Shown: positions 1 through 13,736, counted from the first letter of the stretch. The stretch: DNA of 64,000 bases from Antedon mediterranea (GCF_964355755.1 NC_092671.1:40437804-40501803), one strand, 5' to 3'. Translations and numbers: made by a program. The notes: generated by a model from the sequence alone, not told the origin.

Positions 1-1508
1 CGTACAGAAATTTATTTTCATATTGGACGGTGCATGCCTGTTCCTATCAACTGTTCTCTATAAGAACATTGTCATAAAAAATAGACTCGCCCGTAAAAAA
101 AGCTATGTTCAGTAAAATTGGTAAACCAAAAGAGACCTCCTTGATATTAAATATCCATTAAAATATGGATAACAATCTACCATTATATATTTCATATACT
201 GAATATTATTATTATTATATACATGTCTTAATACTAATAACAGGTTAAAAGGAAATAGCAACAATATTCATTTACTGTACATATACTTCTGTTAACAAGG
301 TTAATATAGTGTAAAATAATATAGAAATACTTTTATACATAATCTTCATTTGACAATGCTGCTTTAACTTGTACAACATCTTGAAAGCATATCTTTTAAC
401 TTAATCTTTATAAATGAGCTAACATATTGGCCAATTTCTTTTTCACATTTTTAAACACTTTGAGGTTAGATACGGTAGCTACCTTGTAAACAGCATTCTC
501 AAATTGTCTTCTTATTCTAGTTTATAATAGTGTTTATCACATCAAGATATTGGTAATAATCAACATGACCATCAACAAAATAAGTTTAGATAGTCTTGCT
601 AGACACATACACACACTTATACAAAGAAATTAAGTAAAGTAGTAAGTCTTGGCAAATTTAGTATTACAATTTTTAAATTATAATTTACAGTACAACGTTG
701 TACCAATACCTATTACAATGTTAAAATATAAAAGCAGATTCAATATATTAAATAGTGTACAGCCATTGTAGCAAGATATATTATAATTATTAAAGAATTA
801 TACATTTTTAAACACTTACTAGCATAAACTATGATTCATATTTAAATTATTTCTCATTAAAACTTCTTAAAAAATAAATTTTTTAACAAAATCAACATTC
901 CTCTTTTTGTTTACAATTTCATTTAGTACCAGCCCTTTTCTTCGCCAGCCTTTTTTTCAACCATTTTTTTTAATCAATTACTTTGTGTTTAACCACAACT
1001 TGCAGCACCTTTTAAATAAAACTACAAGCTATTACAGTAAAAAAATGTGGAAAAAATCCAATATATAACAATATCAACTGCATGGTTAGATGATGAAGGA
1101 AGCAGCTCCATGGTTAGCTTAACCAGATATATACTGTACTAACCATATAAGGAAACAAACTATTTGAAATCTTCTTTCCTGTATTTTTCTAGTTGTTCAC
1201 TAAATTATACAGCTTTTTGTTACTACTATACATTTGTAACTAAAGCCACTAAATACTAAATCATTATATTTCAAATTTGGAATATTTAATTTACTGTATT
1301 TATATCATATAAACATATACACAGTATAAACATTATTTTAGTTTATAAAAAGTAATTAAAAAAAATTACTTAATACATCAACATGAAAGAAATCTTTAGC
1401 GAATATAAAATACATAAAATAGCTTCTTTTATATGACAGTTAACACAGCCACAGCCATAATTTTACAATTGAGTAAACAAACTTATTGGCTTAAACTTAA
1501 GTTATCTT
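1..1508 (-). other. Probable 3' UTR of the SECISBP2L gene
   Basis: AT-rich sequence downstream of the SECISBP2L stop codon with no convincing coding exon on either strand. A reverse-strand AATAAA lies at 11-16 and could be the polyadenylation signal, which would give a ~1.5 kb 3' UTR; other AATAAA-like words also occur, so the end is not fixed. A SECIS element was not searched for and is not expected, since this gene encodes the SECIS-binding factor. Confidence 0.45.
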
Positions 1509-4500
1509 CTAACTATTCACCATTTCTTGAGGCATGGTAGTGGTGATTGCGCTTTCATCATCTGAATTCTTCAGTGAGAGATCTTTAAAACATGACTGAG
1601 CTTCAACAACCCAATGTGCCACTCTGCTATCAGAAGAGGACGTATCGTCAACTTCCACTTGGGTTTTCTGCGACTCCTCTTCCGATTCATCCTCATTGAC
1701 ATCTTGGTCATCACGGTCTTCAATCTCTTCAAGTTCGTAGAGGCCATTTCTGTCATCTTCATCGTCCTCGTCAACATCCACTTCAGTCACATCATCTTTC
1801 TCACCGGCTGTCGGTTCTAATGTTTCTGACGAAGCTTTAGATGTTGCTGTTTTTGTGTCATCATTATTCTGAGTGGCATCAACAGTAACACGCATATCCC
1901 AAGTATTAGTTTTACTGGAATACACAAAGTTATCATGGTTTGCTAGGACATTGCCTCTGCTGTCAGTCTCTGGTTCTGGGTGAGGGAAGTCTTCTGATAT
2001 TGGTTCTGAGATGACACTACTGAATGAGATGCCACTGCATCCAGATAGGTTCCTATTGTGACCCATGTAATGGCGTCGTTTGGTTGAGCGCGCCACGTTA
2101 GCAGCTTCAAGGTCTTGCTGGTATTTCTTAATCATTTCATCGTACTCTGTTCTAGCTTTTGATGACAATTGTAGTAGTTGCTGAAAGGTTTCCTAGACAA
2201 AATAAATTACAGAGTGTAAAGCTCTGTCTACACTATAACATCACACATATAGTGTGCCCAAATATGGTAGTGATATTATGTCATCATGTCCATATATGGG
2301 CACATCACACATATAGTCTAATGTGCCCAAATATGGTAGTGATATGACATCATCATGTATATATATGGGCACATCACATTTTCTGTCAAATAAAGTTTGA
2401 TGGTGTAGAAAGAGCTTTAGAGTTAGTATTATACATGTCAAGTATATAGTGTTTTAGTTGCTGTTTCAAAAATAGAATTGTGCAGCCTGTAATACTTAAG
2501 ACACTCATTTAGTAGATTCAGAGTCAACCCAGGAAACTGCAATTAAGTTTAGGACCTAAGTTAAGAGCATTGGATTGAAAGTAATTAACTGTGACTGGTG
2601 TAACACGAATTGAATACTGGTTTAAACAGTTACCATAACATTGTTTACTTACCTCAGCACCATCATAGTTGAAGAGGCCAACAACACTGACTGGGACAAG
2701 TTTATTGACAGCACTGCCTAAGGCTTTGCGCCCTAAAGCAAACACCAGTGGAACACTCTGTTCTTGAGCTAACGTAGAAATGTTCTCTAGAGCATCGTCT
2801 AGGCCACCTAAAACAAAGTCAACAATCAGTTATTTTTTATCCAATCGTGAGATTGTGGTTTGAATCCAACTATTGCCACATTGCTTGTATCCTTATGCAA
2901 GACACTTTACTTACATTTGCCTCTCTCCACCCAGGTGTATAAATTGGTTTAAGATCAAGACACAACTTTGCACTGATTACTAGCTGCATTATGGGAGTAT
3001 GTTTCCATACACGTTTGATCCAAAAAAAATGATGTAAAGCACCTTTGAGCATAATTACTCATGAAATGGTAGTCTGGGTTCCAGACGGAGTTTTGTCTTA
3101 ATATTAGTAAAAAGATAAATATTTTGGCACATATGGCGTTTCATGCGTATACTACTTGATTTTGGATACTCCGTCTGGGGAAACACGCACAAGTCACGTG
3201 GTTTGACACCAAGAATTCTTGGTGCATACGATTATCCGGTTGACTAGTTTCAGCTGCATGCGATTGGCTACTCACTCGTACTCCGTTTTAATATTCATAT
3301 TTCAGAATTTCAAAGACTCAACAACTAAGATGATGCGCATGCGCTATGTTACGTTTAGACAATGTGTACTTGGGTACATTTATGAAAGTTTCTGAAGGCT
3401 AGAAATTATTTTATATGCCTAGTAGTCTGGTAAACATTTGATGGGATTTTTCCCAAGGACATGAAAACTCGTCTTGATATGATAGGCTAGTTCTCCGCAA
3501 ATCAAACATTGAATGGATCATTCATTACGCGGAGATAATTTTGATTTAATTCCCACCCAGACCCTGTCCTGTTCGAATTACCTCCTGTTCTGTGTGGTGG
3601 TGTAGCCCTGTTGTTGTGTGCCGCCGGTGGTGGTATGTAGGCCTACTTTATTGGCGTTTTATTTGGCAGGTCATACGTGCGAATTGAGTAGGACCTACGA
3701 AAGAGGCCTAGGCCAAGGACTAAACAAAACAACTTTGGCATTACGATTTTATATTTCAACAGTCTCGATCGTACATTCAGCACTGTACGTACTCGATCTT
3801 TTTCATTTTGAAACAAAATGATCATTGGTTGATTCGAAATCCATATTTACATACCGCCCGCCCCATATAGCCAAATACGGTATGATAAACTACGTCATTT
3901 TTATCAGACGTTTGCGGTCTGCAAATCGATTTCTATACGTGTTTCACAAGTCTGTATTTTCAGACAAAAATCGCGGTCGAAATAAAAAAAAATAAATAAA
4001 AAAAAAATACATAATACAGACTTGGGGCAAGTCTAATGAAATGGGTGCTATAGAAATGTGGTATTATTATTACAATCCTCAATAAGTACCCTAGCTATGT
4101 ATAATTATAATGACAGTAACACATTACCTTTAGCTTGAATCTTCTCCAAGTTTGGTGACACTATAATACATTTTATCTTCTTCAATTTCAAATGTTTTGT
4201 AACTTCTCGGAGGCCCATAACAATTCTCCGTTTAGACTTGGCCTTAAATAAATTTGAATAAAGTTATAATTTACACATTTATTCTTAATAATACATTTTG
4301 TAACTGTGTCTGTATCCATGATGTACAACCACCATTACTGGTTATCATGTACTATTGGTTAGGGTCATGTGTCTGTATCCATGATACCATCACTGGTTAT
4401 CATGTACTATTGGTTAGGGTCATGTGCAATAATATTAATTTATAGCAAAGTGTGTTTTTGAGGAATTACTTTCGATGTCAATAGTGTTCAGTTGGTCTTT

Positions 4501-7500
4501 AAAAGTGGCAATATTTGGTGCAGTTCTAATGTTCTGATCTAATTGGTTCCACTTAGGAACTGTTCACTATTAATTTGATTTTTTTAAAAATGGTATCACA
4601 ATGTCCATATCAAACAAATAAATTAATAACACTATTGATAAATTTACTTCTATAAATCTATTGACTGTACTACCTTTGTTGGGTCTTTGTGGTACTGCCT
4701 ATCTTGGAATTTAATAAGAGCTTGTAATAATGTGGTACAGCACGCATCAATATCTTTATCTAAAACTTGATTGCAGTATCTAACAAAACCAAAACAAAAC
4801 ATTGATGAGTAAGGTCATTCATTTACTTTATCCATCTGTTCCTAAAAAAGGTTGATTTAAAGATGTACTGTGCCCCGCTCTAAAAACATAAAAAATGAAG
4901 ATTAATAAAATCAGACTTTTAAAAGGCCATTTTAATAAAGTTATTTACTTCTGTAAAAAAAAAAAAAAATTTCACTTATATAAAGACAAACGAAACAGTA
5001 CAAAACCCATTGTTTGACAGACAATTTTTGCTTTAAATTACATTTTATCCAGTTTTTGGTCAAAGTGAGACGCGAGATTAAAATGGCAAATTGAACAAAC
5101 AAATTTCTTTAAATCAAAGCATAATGGAAATAAAAACTTAGCAAAGACAAAGAAAGTACTTACTCCCTGAAACGACGACTATGTATCTTACTTGCTACAT
5201 TGGAAGGTGAATTGATGTTCATGCTGGTGGCAGGACTTGAAAGACCAGAGCTAAGGGGAGATCCAGGAGACATTGGACTTAAGCTCATTGGTGACATCTG
5301 ACTTACTGGTGATAGGTCACTCTGAGAACATGTCAGGCCGGATATGATTGACCCTCGTTCACTTACAGCTGTGGGATAACAATACAATGTTTACTAACAC
5401 AATACAATGTTTACTATTTATAAACATGTTATTCATCTTTATCTCACTAATGGTGAAAATAACATATTGTACATTAACCAAAAATAATTATAATAAAATG
5501 CTGATGTAAATTAAATACTGTATTTCTGAATGTCATGTTGAAAAACAAATCCAAATAAATGGCACAAAAGGAACTAAGTAATGTGCAATATTTAAATCCT
5601 TACCTTCTTGTGACAGACCCAGGCTAGTATCGGCTGTGTTCATGTTTAAATCCTTACCTTCTTGTGACAGACCCAGGCTAGTATCGGCTGTGTTCATGTT
5701 TAAATCCTTACCTTCTTGTGACAGACCCAGGCTAGTATCGGCTGTGTTCATGTTAAAATCCTTACCTTCTTGTGACAGACCCAGGCTAGTATCGACTGTG
5801 TTCATGTTTAAATCCTTACCTTCTTGTGACAGACCCAGGCTAGTATCGGCTGTGTTCATGTTTAAATCCTTACCTTCTTGTGACAGACCCAGGCTAGTAT
5901 CGGCTGTGTTCATGTTTAAATCCTTACCTTCTTGTGACAGACCCAGGCTAGTATCGGCTGTGTTCATGTTTAAATCCTTACCTTCTTGTGACAGACCCAG
6001 GCTAGTATCGGCTGTGTTCATGTTTAAATCCTTACCTTCTTGTGACAGACCCAGGCTAGTATCGGCTGTGTTCATGTTTAAATCCTTACCTTCTTGTGAT
6101 AGACCCAGGCTAGTATTGGCTGTGTTCATGTTTAAATCCTTACCTTCTTGTGACAGACCCAGGCTAGTATCGGCTGTGTTCATGTTTAAATCCTTACCTT
6201 CTTGTGACAGACCCAGGCTAGTATCGGCTGTGTTCATGTTTAAATCCTTACCTTCTTGTGACAGACCCAGGCTAGTATTGGCTGTGTTCTTGTTTAAATC
6301 CTTACCTTCTTGTGACAGACCCAGGCTAGTATCGACTGTGTTCATGTTTAAATCCTTACCTTCTTGTGACAGACCCAGGCTAGTATCGGCTGTGTTCATG
6401 TTTAAATCCTTACCTTCTTGTGACAGACCCAGGCTAGTATTGGCTGTGTTCATGTTTAAATCCTTACCTTCTTGTGACAGACCCAGGCTAGTATCGGCTG
6501 TGTTCATGTTTAAATCCTTACCTTCTTGTGACAGACCCAGGCTAGTATCGGCTGTGTTCATGTTTAAATCCTTACCTTCTTGTGACAGACCCAGGCTAGT
6601 ATTGGCTGTGTTCATGTTTAAATCCTTACCTTCTTGTGACAGACCCAGGCTAGTATTGGCTGTGTTCATGTTTAAATCCTTACCTTCTTGTGACAGACCC
6701 AGGCTAGTATCGGCTGTGTTCATGTTTAAATCCTTACCTTCTTGTGACAGACCCAGGCTAGTATTGGCTGTGTTCATGTTTAAATCCTTACCTTCTTGTG
6801 ACAGACCCAGGCTAGTATTGGCTGTGTTCATGTTTAAATCCTTACCTTCTTGTGACAGACCCAGGCTAGTATTGGCTGTGTTCATGTTTAAATCCTTACC
6901 TTCTTGTGACAGACCCAGGCTAGTATCGACTGTGTTCATGTTTAAATCCTTACCTTCTTGTGACAGACCCAGGCTAGTATCGGCTGTGTTCATGTTTAAA
7001 TCCTTACCTTCTTGTGACAGACCCAGGCTAGTATCGGCTGTGTTCATGTTTAAATCCTTACCTTCTTGTGACAGACCCAGGCTAGTATCGGCTGTGTTCA
7101 TGTTTAAATCCTTACCTTCTTGTGACAGACCCAGGCTAGTATTGGCTGTGTTCATGTTTAAATCCTTACCTTCTTGTGACAGACCCAGGCTAGTATCGGC
7201 TGTGTTCATGTTTAAATCCTTACCTTCTTGTGACAGACCCAGGCTAGTATCGGCTGTGTTCATGTTTAAATCCTTACCTTCTTGTGACAGACCCAGGCTA
7301 GTATCGGCTGTGTTCATGTTTTCAATATCTCCAGAGGGTTCATTAGCAAGGCCACTAAAAAAACAAGATTCACTATAAATTTATTTATGAATTTGAATTA
7401 CTTATACTTATAATTGTATATGCTGTAAATTTTGGACTAAATCATAAATAATATGAATTACGTGATAAATAAACATACTCATCAGAAAGACAATTTTCAT

Positions 7501-10500
7501 TTAAAGCTCGCTGTCTCTTCTTCTCCTCTCTTTCTTTCAGTATCACTTTCTTTAATGCGCTTGGCTTCTTCTTAACAGGATTTTCTCGTTCCTTACCACG
7601 CTTTTTAGGTGCTGTTGTGTCCAAGGGGTTTAGCGCCTAGGAGTACAAAAACATTACACTCAATTAAACCTATATTTACGGTTAAGGGAGCAGAGCTCAA
7701 TGAGTTGGCCTCCATCCACGTGCATGCTGCTTCTTAAAAGACATGGGCTATCTTTCAACTTGATTTTCACTTTAATAAGTTTCTGTGAAGTTGAAACAAA
7801 GAGTGAAAAAGCAAAACATCTAAATATTATAAAAAATATATACCTTGAATTCTTCAGATTTTGGACGAGAATTGACAGAGCTCTTTGTTGCTGCTAATGC
7901 TTCTTGGTTGTTACGAACATCTTGCTGCTGTTTCTGGAAATTAAAATAATAATTCAATTGTCTTGGGTGAAGGAATACATGTATCATGCCAACAAGATTG
8001 AAAAAATCTAAAAATAGGACCAAGCATCCAATACGTTCTATCTTAAGCTTGGTTCCCACTAGAACGTAACGCAAGGACTTAAACGCAACGCAAGCGTTTT
8101 AACCAATGAAAAGCGAAGTTATAGACAGTTAGCAATCACAAGCGAATAAGCCATCGCTTGTGATTGGTCAATTCACTTGCGTTGCGTTACGTCCTTGTGT
8201 TGCGTTGCTAGTGGGAACCACGCTTTAAGAACACAGTGCTAAAGAAGTACCATTAACTGTCAAGAAAGCTGTTTAATTAAGTGTAATTACCTCCAATGCT
8301 GCTAGCATATCACCAAGGTCAAACTCTATCGGCATTTTAGTGCGTTTGTTGGGCTTCTTTAAATTCTCTTGTAATTGTTTCTGCTCTTGAGTAATTTCTG
8401 AATATTCCTATATTTAAAATAACAATCAAAAAATGTTAGTGACTGAATGGTTAAGATAGGACCAGAGTAACCAGTTTCTCCCAATACAATTTGTATGCAA
8501 CAATTCTTATGACATCGTTTACAAAGAGTAGAGGTTTACCAGTTTGAGTGTCTTTCTTTCAAGAAACTTAAACCTCTGTCTACACTATCAAACTAACGTG
8601 ATGTGCTTAAATATGGTAGTGGTATATGTCCATATATGGGCACATCATATTGTCACATAAAGTTTGATAGTGTAGACAGAGCTTAATACTTACTCTAGCT
8701 GCTGCTTTTGCTGCCTGTATTGCTTTTTTGCGGCGTTTTCTGGCATTCTTGCCGTCTTTAATACCACTTGCTACCACATCAGGGGACATCAGTGTTTCAG
8801 GTTGGATTATTTCACCTGGCTGTATTAACTCATCTTCGTTTCGGGACTCATTTTCTATCTGGAAATAGAACATATACTAATGAACAAAAAGGTATGTTGA
8901 TTCTGCTACAGTGAACCACTTTTAAGGCCAATTTAAACAGACGAGCGGTAACGGTAATACAAATATAGAATCTATGTTATTATTTATGACCATTTACACA
9001 CGGAGCAGGCGGGTGGTTTCCGCTCTCAGGATAGATAAGATTCTACGTGAGAAAAGCTACACGGTTATCCGCTTACCATTACTGCTCGTCTGTGTAAACT
9101 GGTCTTTACAGAAAACTATGAGAACGTGTCCAGTATCTTATACAGTCTTCAGTTAGCCATATCATTTGCGTGGTTGGAAAAACTAAATATTTTTCTGATG
9201 ATATGGATAATTTTATTAAATGTTAATCAAGATTAGGAAAAATTTTGTTAAATTAAGTTGATACTTACTGCATCATGGTGCTGATGGTTAAAAGTTTTCT
9301 TGACAACAGCACTGTATGAATGCAATGTAACCTGGTTGTCAGCGGTATCACGTTTACCACCAGGCAAACCAGGGTATTCACTTGTGTCATGTAGCTTTGG
9401 TGGCTTCACAGTATGATAGCCTACATGCTCACTATCACTTGATTTTATATATGATCCTTTGTCTTTTGCAGATGGATATTCTACTTTTTTGTTTTGCGAT
9501 CTATGTGGGTTAGCGATATTAGATCGGGCTTGGTTACCTTGTGAACGGGAATGATTTGGTGGCCTATGGGCCTGAGTTATTTGGTTGATGAGCACTGGGT
9601 TCTGCTGCTGGGGTTTATGTCCAAGAGCATTAGCGTAGCTCATACCATGTGCAACAGGCATGTTATAATGATTTGGATTATTATGAAATGCTGGTGAAGG
9701 CGAAGGCATAGGCATCATCACACCAGCTTGTGCAGCAGTGTGTTGTTGCTGATGTCGCGGATGTTGATACTGCTGTTGCTGTTGGTGGTGGTGCTGATAT
9801 GGAGAATAAAATACTCGTTCTTGCGGTGGTGTAAAAACTGAAGGTTTCTCTACACCCATTCCAACTGAAGTAGACGTACTAGCATGCATATGCTTTGGGC
9901 TGTAGTAGCCACTGTCATTGTCCATATCAGATGATATGCTTGCTTGTGTCACATCATTTCCAGTTTGTTGTCCCTGTGACTTCCTCATACTTGATAGATG
10001 CACATTTTGTAGATGACTTGGTAATTCTGCTAAAGTTTTATCTGCTATATCTGGACAGAAATCTGTATATAGAAAATACAAACATTTTCATAAATAAAAA
10101 CCAGGTAGAATTTTATTTTTCCATTTTGTATGAATAAACATTTAAGTAAAGAGTATCAGACTGTAACAAGTTAAGAGCACTCCGTCAACACAGCCTCTAT
10201 CAAATCAACACAGCCTCTATCAAATCAACACAGCCTCTATCAAATCAACACAGCCTCTATCAAATCAACAAAGCCTCTATCAAATCAACAAAGCCTCTAT
10301 CAAATCAACAAAGCCTCTATCAAATCAAAAGTAACTTATATTTCTCTTATAAACTCATAATAATAAAAAAAAATCATTTTGGTAAACTAAGAGGGGCAAA
10401 ATCCAAGAGAGAGGAAGCTGCTAAAACGAAAAAGGTATCTTGAATTTTGTTGAATAAATAATAGAAAACAAAAATACCTGTCTGATGTGAGGCATCTACC

Positions 10501-12404
10501 ATCATTAAAGTCTTTGCTAGTTTTTTAGTCTCTGGAATCTGTCTACTTTTAACATGGATATTCTTCTTATAATCTGGCATATTTCTTATATTACCATGCC
10601 AAGTCTATAAATAGAAACAGGCGACATTGCAGTTTATTTTTGTAAAAAAATGATTTCAAATCCGTAAATAAATCTATAAAAAAAATATTTATTGTATAAA
10701 AAAAAGATTTCAAGTGAAAGAAAAAAATTGTTTTTCTATTTTTTCCTTTTTTACTACAAAAGAATTTTGTATAAAAATCGAAATAAGTTAATTAAGCTAA
10801 ATGCATTGCACATATTAAAACAAATTAGCTAAATCTGAACAAAAACTTAGATTCATACCTTTTGGCGTTGACGTTGTACATGTGGTTGCTGGTACGTATT
10901 CTGATTATAATGGTAATTATTCATAGGATAGTGACCCATCTTGGAGCCATAGCTCATGCTATAACCAGTATGATAATTTGGCATAGAGGTAGCATTTGAT
11001 AGTGGGCCATGGTTTACAAAAGCATTATAAGAATTTGGTGCATTATATTGAGGCGGCATATCTCTGGCATCCCTTTTGCTGCCATAAGTCTGGTCGTGGT
11101 ACTGGCCTGAGAAGGTGTGGGGTTGTTGAGGTGGGTAGTGTTGGGGATGTGTATTGGCAAACACTGGTGGTGGATGCTGCTGCTGTTGGTAGACATTGGA
11201 GTTGTTTATTTGTTGCGGATATGCTGGATGGTATGATTGTGGAGCATGACCGTGCGGTGGAGCATGACCGTGAGGTGGGTGACCTTGCCATCGTGGGTCA
11301 TTTGATGATCCATTGGACGCGCTGAAAGAAAACAAAATTACATAAAATTAATTTAGATTCTCTTTTTCCATTTGAATGAAAAATAATTTATATTTTAACA
11401 TCAATCTTTGGAATTTATTCTGAAGACACAGTAACTTGGAAGAAATTTAAATTACTTGATTTATTGTTGTTTGTAAACCACAGTAAACTATAAATATTGT
11501 ATTGATGTCTACACAAGTTGGTAATGAGGTAGGGGTTGCTGAGGGTGTTGTGTGTTCGGCCTGAGTGTCAGAAAAACCAACTTAAAAACAAACCTTTCAG
11601 CAACAAATGGAAAACAGCTCGTCATGTATCTTGGTAATTCAGTTAGTGTAGGCTGTGACATATTGTGGTTTTGTGTAGTTCCTGTGTATTGCTGCTTGCT
11701 GTAATAATCTTGTCCATGATATGACATCCCAGCAGGTTTACTGTTAGATCCTGGCACAAATGGTTCAACTTCAGCAGACAAAGCTGTGTCCTTTAAAAGG
11801 GATAGGAAATCGTGAATCCTATTTCGTTTTTTCAATTTAATTTATGTAAATAATATATTTAAAAATATATATAAAATGTAAACAAGTGTACAATACAATA
11901 TTTATAACTACATAAACAGGTATTTTTATATATATGTTTATGTAGTTTACAAATGAAAGTAAGGATAAGCCACAAAATTATACTGTCTGAGTCATTTAGT
12001 ACTGGAAAAGATTAACTAGGCCTAGGACTAGTTAGGCTAGGCCTAACTAACTTTTGTTTGTTTGGACTGAATTCTTTTAAATTTTAAATATTCAATTTAA
12101 TTATTAAGTATCTCATATATTCAACGTTTCGTAGTATTTTACATGTAACTAGCTCCATGTTATAATGAGTTTTAAATAAATAAGTATTTTTCAATCTTTT
12201 CGGAACTAGCCTCTAGGCCTAAGGTGTGGGCTTCATATCACGCGTCTGGGAAAGCAACCCGCCGCCTCGCGATGTTCTTTTCTCGGACCTCTACTACTGC
12301 TAGGCCTACAATTACTCAAAATGTGGGAATGAATTACTCAGAAATACAGTCTTATATCGAACTATTTACCATGATATTCTTACCTGCATAGATTTTCGGT
12401 CCAT
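1509..12404 (-). CDS. SECISBP2L: SECIS-binding protein 2-like, 15 coding exons
   Basis: Binds the SECIS hairpin of selenoprotein mRNAs and supports UGA recoding to selenocysteine. Exons, 5' to 3': 12404-12384, 11790-11594, 11321-10859, 10604-10478, 10062-9269, 8858-8694, 8407-8291, 7933-7844, 7636-7479, 7354-7278 (or to 5604), 5368-5164, 4779-4674, 4242-4128, 2807-2653, 2192-1509. All phases join. The short form is 3,474 nt (1,157 aa), near the length I recall for human SECISBP2L (about 1,100). Visible parts: a Gln/His/Pro-rich disordered N-terminus; the SECIS-interaction segment SALKKVILKEREEKK (about residues 684-698); and an L7Ae-type RNA-binding domain from RRFREYCNQ (about 800) through KGGLDDALENI and FALGRKALGSAVNKLVPVSV. 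After it come GHNRNLSG and SSVISEPISE, typical of the SBP2L branch, then an acidic tail. Start MDRKSMQ lies in a 7-codon first exon. The oddity is exon 10, which enters a 54-bp repeat array. Family assignment is firm; SECISBP2L versus SECISBP2 is an inference. Confidence 0.9.
2217..2419. mobile_element. Family A palindromic MITE (intron of SECISBP2L)
   Basis: Terminal inverted repeat of the form AAGCTCTGTCTACACTAT...ATAGTGTAGACAGAGCTT, slightly decayed at the right end. The interior has several copies of an 'atatggtagtgatatgac' and 'catatatgggcacatcac' motif. It is longer than other copies because part of the interior is duplicated. No coding capacity. Confidence 0.75.
5590..7317 (-). repeat. 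54-bp x 32 minisatellite at the SECISBP2L exon 10/intron 10 boundary
   Basis: Thirty-two near-perfect 54-bp units. On the minus strand each encodes 18 residues, MNTADTSLGLSQEGKDLN, with variation almost only at positions 4-5 (AD, AN, VD). Every unit contains GAAG|GTAAGG, a strong 5' splice site. Splicing there leaves a one-base phase that joins in frame to the exon at 5368-5164. The gene-proximal donor ends exon 10 at 7278, the distal one at 5604. The array therefore codes for anything from about 14 to about 570 residues depending on the donor used, always in frame. The plus strand is also open through the array, which follows from a 54-bp unit without stops and is not evidence for a gene there. 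Confidence 0.95.
8044..8226. mobile_element. Family B palindromic MITE (intron of SECISBP2L)
   Basis: Near-perfect long palindrome with ends AAGCTTGGTTCCCACTAG and CTAGTGGGAACCACGCTT. The arms are rich in GCAACGCAAG-like words and the interior reads 'caatcacaagcgaa'. Three relatives occur near 23.06, 24.16 and 27.96 kb. Non-autonomous DNA element, no ORF. Confidence 0.75.
8570..8685. mobile_element. Family A MITE beside SECISBP2L exon 6
   Basis: Short copy with both terminal repeats (cctctgtctacactatcaaa / tttgatagtgtagacagagc). Its right end lies 9 bp from the donor side of the exon ending at 8694, so the element occupies the very start of that intron. Confidence 0.75.
10186..10326. repeat. 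20-bp x 7 tandem repeat in a SECISBP2L intron
   Basis: Seven copies of caacacagcctctatcaaat; four read 'cacag' and the last three 'aaag' at the same place. It lies between exons 4 and 5 and has no coding consequence that I can see. Confidence 0.95.
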
Positions 12405-13736
12405 GTTTGCTTCTTAGACATTCTTATTAATAACTTAAATACGTAACAAAAATCATTTTACATCATAAACACGCCTCTGATCGGTGAACGATGTACAAAT
12501 GATGATAAACACAATTCGCGTTGCGATTTATTTCTCGTGTTAGAGATTACGTCATGAAACCAAAATACACTTGTGAGCACATTATATGTGCTGAGTACAT
12601 ATAAATCTTTTGTGTATCGGGCGTATGCTTTTTTCCGGGTCTTTTTCTTTGAATATGACGATATAAATAAAATAATAATAATACAATATATATAAAATGT
12701 TTATCAAAAAAATGTTAAAGCTGCTCATCAGTTTTAATTTTTCAGATAGAGACCAGACAACAAAAATTACTCAACTGCTGAACGAACCTCATATCCGATC
12801 TATCGCATTGATTGGAATTGAGGGGGTGGGGGCCAAAATGTATTTCTCCTTCCATATGATTACCTACTTTCGGTAGTAAATATCCCTGTACAGTATGTCC
12901 AATCTTTGTCAATCATAACTTTTAGTATATTCAGTTTGAAAACGACAAATACTTCAAACACTGTATCCAACTCATGTTATGTTCTGTTTATTGTTTTTTA
13001 AACAAAGTTCTTAGCTTGTTAGTTATTTATTGTTTTTTAAACAAAGTTCTTAGCTTGATAGCTATTTATTGTTTTTTAAACAAAGTTCCTAGCTTGATAA
13101 TAGTCATGACGTGTACCTTGTAAGAGGACACAGTAATGAATAATACTGTTTCTCATCTGGAAGTGTGTTCAACCATCCGACATGATGCATGTTCAAAATA
13201 CTGTATATTATAATTATTCATAATATTAAATGTCACTGCACTTTCTATTATTAGATGCAATAGCTTCAATATATCCTTGTTGTAAACTGTAACATTATAA
13301 GTTATGTACATTTGTAGGGAATAAAGACAGGAAATATTTATGAACTTTAAATGTTACATTAGTACATAAAGGTATATAATATTTAAACATAATTAATGAT
13401 TTATCATAATAATAATATTACATGTCACTGGACTTTCTGCAGATATATCCTTGTACTGACATTTAAAAATAAACAGGTTATAAACAAGTTATATACCTTT
13501 GTAATAAAGAAAATTAAGAAAAACAATATCTATGAACTTAAATTATTTAGTACATAAAAGTATTTAATATTTAAACAAGGCATGCGTGTATACACACAGT
13601 AAGACACCAACTTACAAATCAACATAAAAACATATCCTTAAAAGCATTGTGCAATGTATCTTTGCCAAATAAATTTATTTTACAATATAATTACATTGTT
13701 AAAAACATAAATTATCCTGATAGTTTAAAAAGTGTT
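12405..13736. other. SECISBP2L 5' flank, SECISBP2L-MIC13 intergenic DNA
   Basis: Holds the putative SECISBP2L promoter just above 12404 (no clear TATA box) and AT-rich DNA. Three copies of a ~40-bp unit (tttattgttttttaaacaaa plus 'gttcttagcttg') lie at about 12980-13098. A reverse AATAAA at 13674-13679 is a likely MIC13 polyadenylation signal about 60 bp past its stop. No other coding exon is evident. Confidence 0.6.

Noticed and set aside
5590-7317. Regular repeats that might suggest a CRISPR array
   Set aside because: Units are directly adjacent with no unique spacers, and the sequence is plainly animal DNA with introns.
5636-7378. Plus-strand open frame of about 580 codons through the 54-bp array
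   Set aside because: It is the reverse complement of the SECISBP2L repeat; openness follows from a stop-free unit whose length is a multiple of three. No exon context on this strand.
9248-10081. Separate gene in the 277-codon ORF starting MYFLYTD
   Set aside because: It is exon 5 of SECISBP2L read through its acceptor and donor; both splice sites are good and phases match the neighbours.
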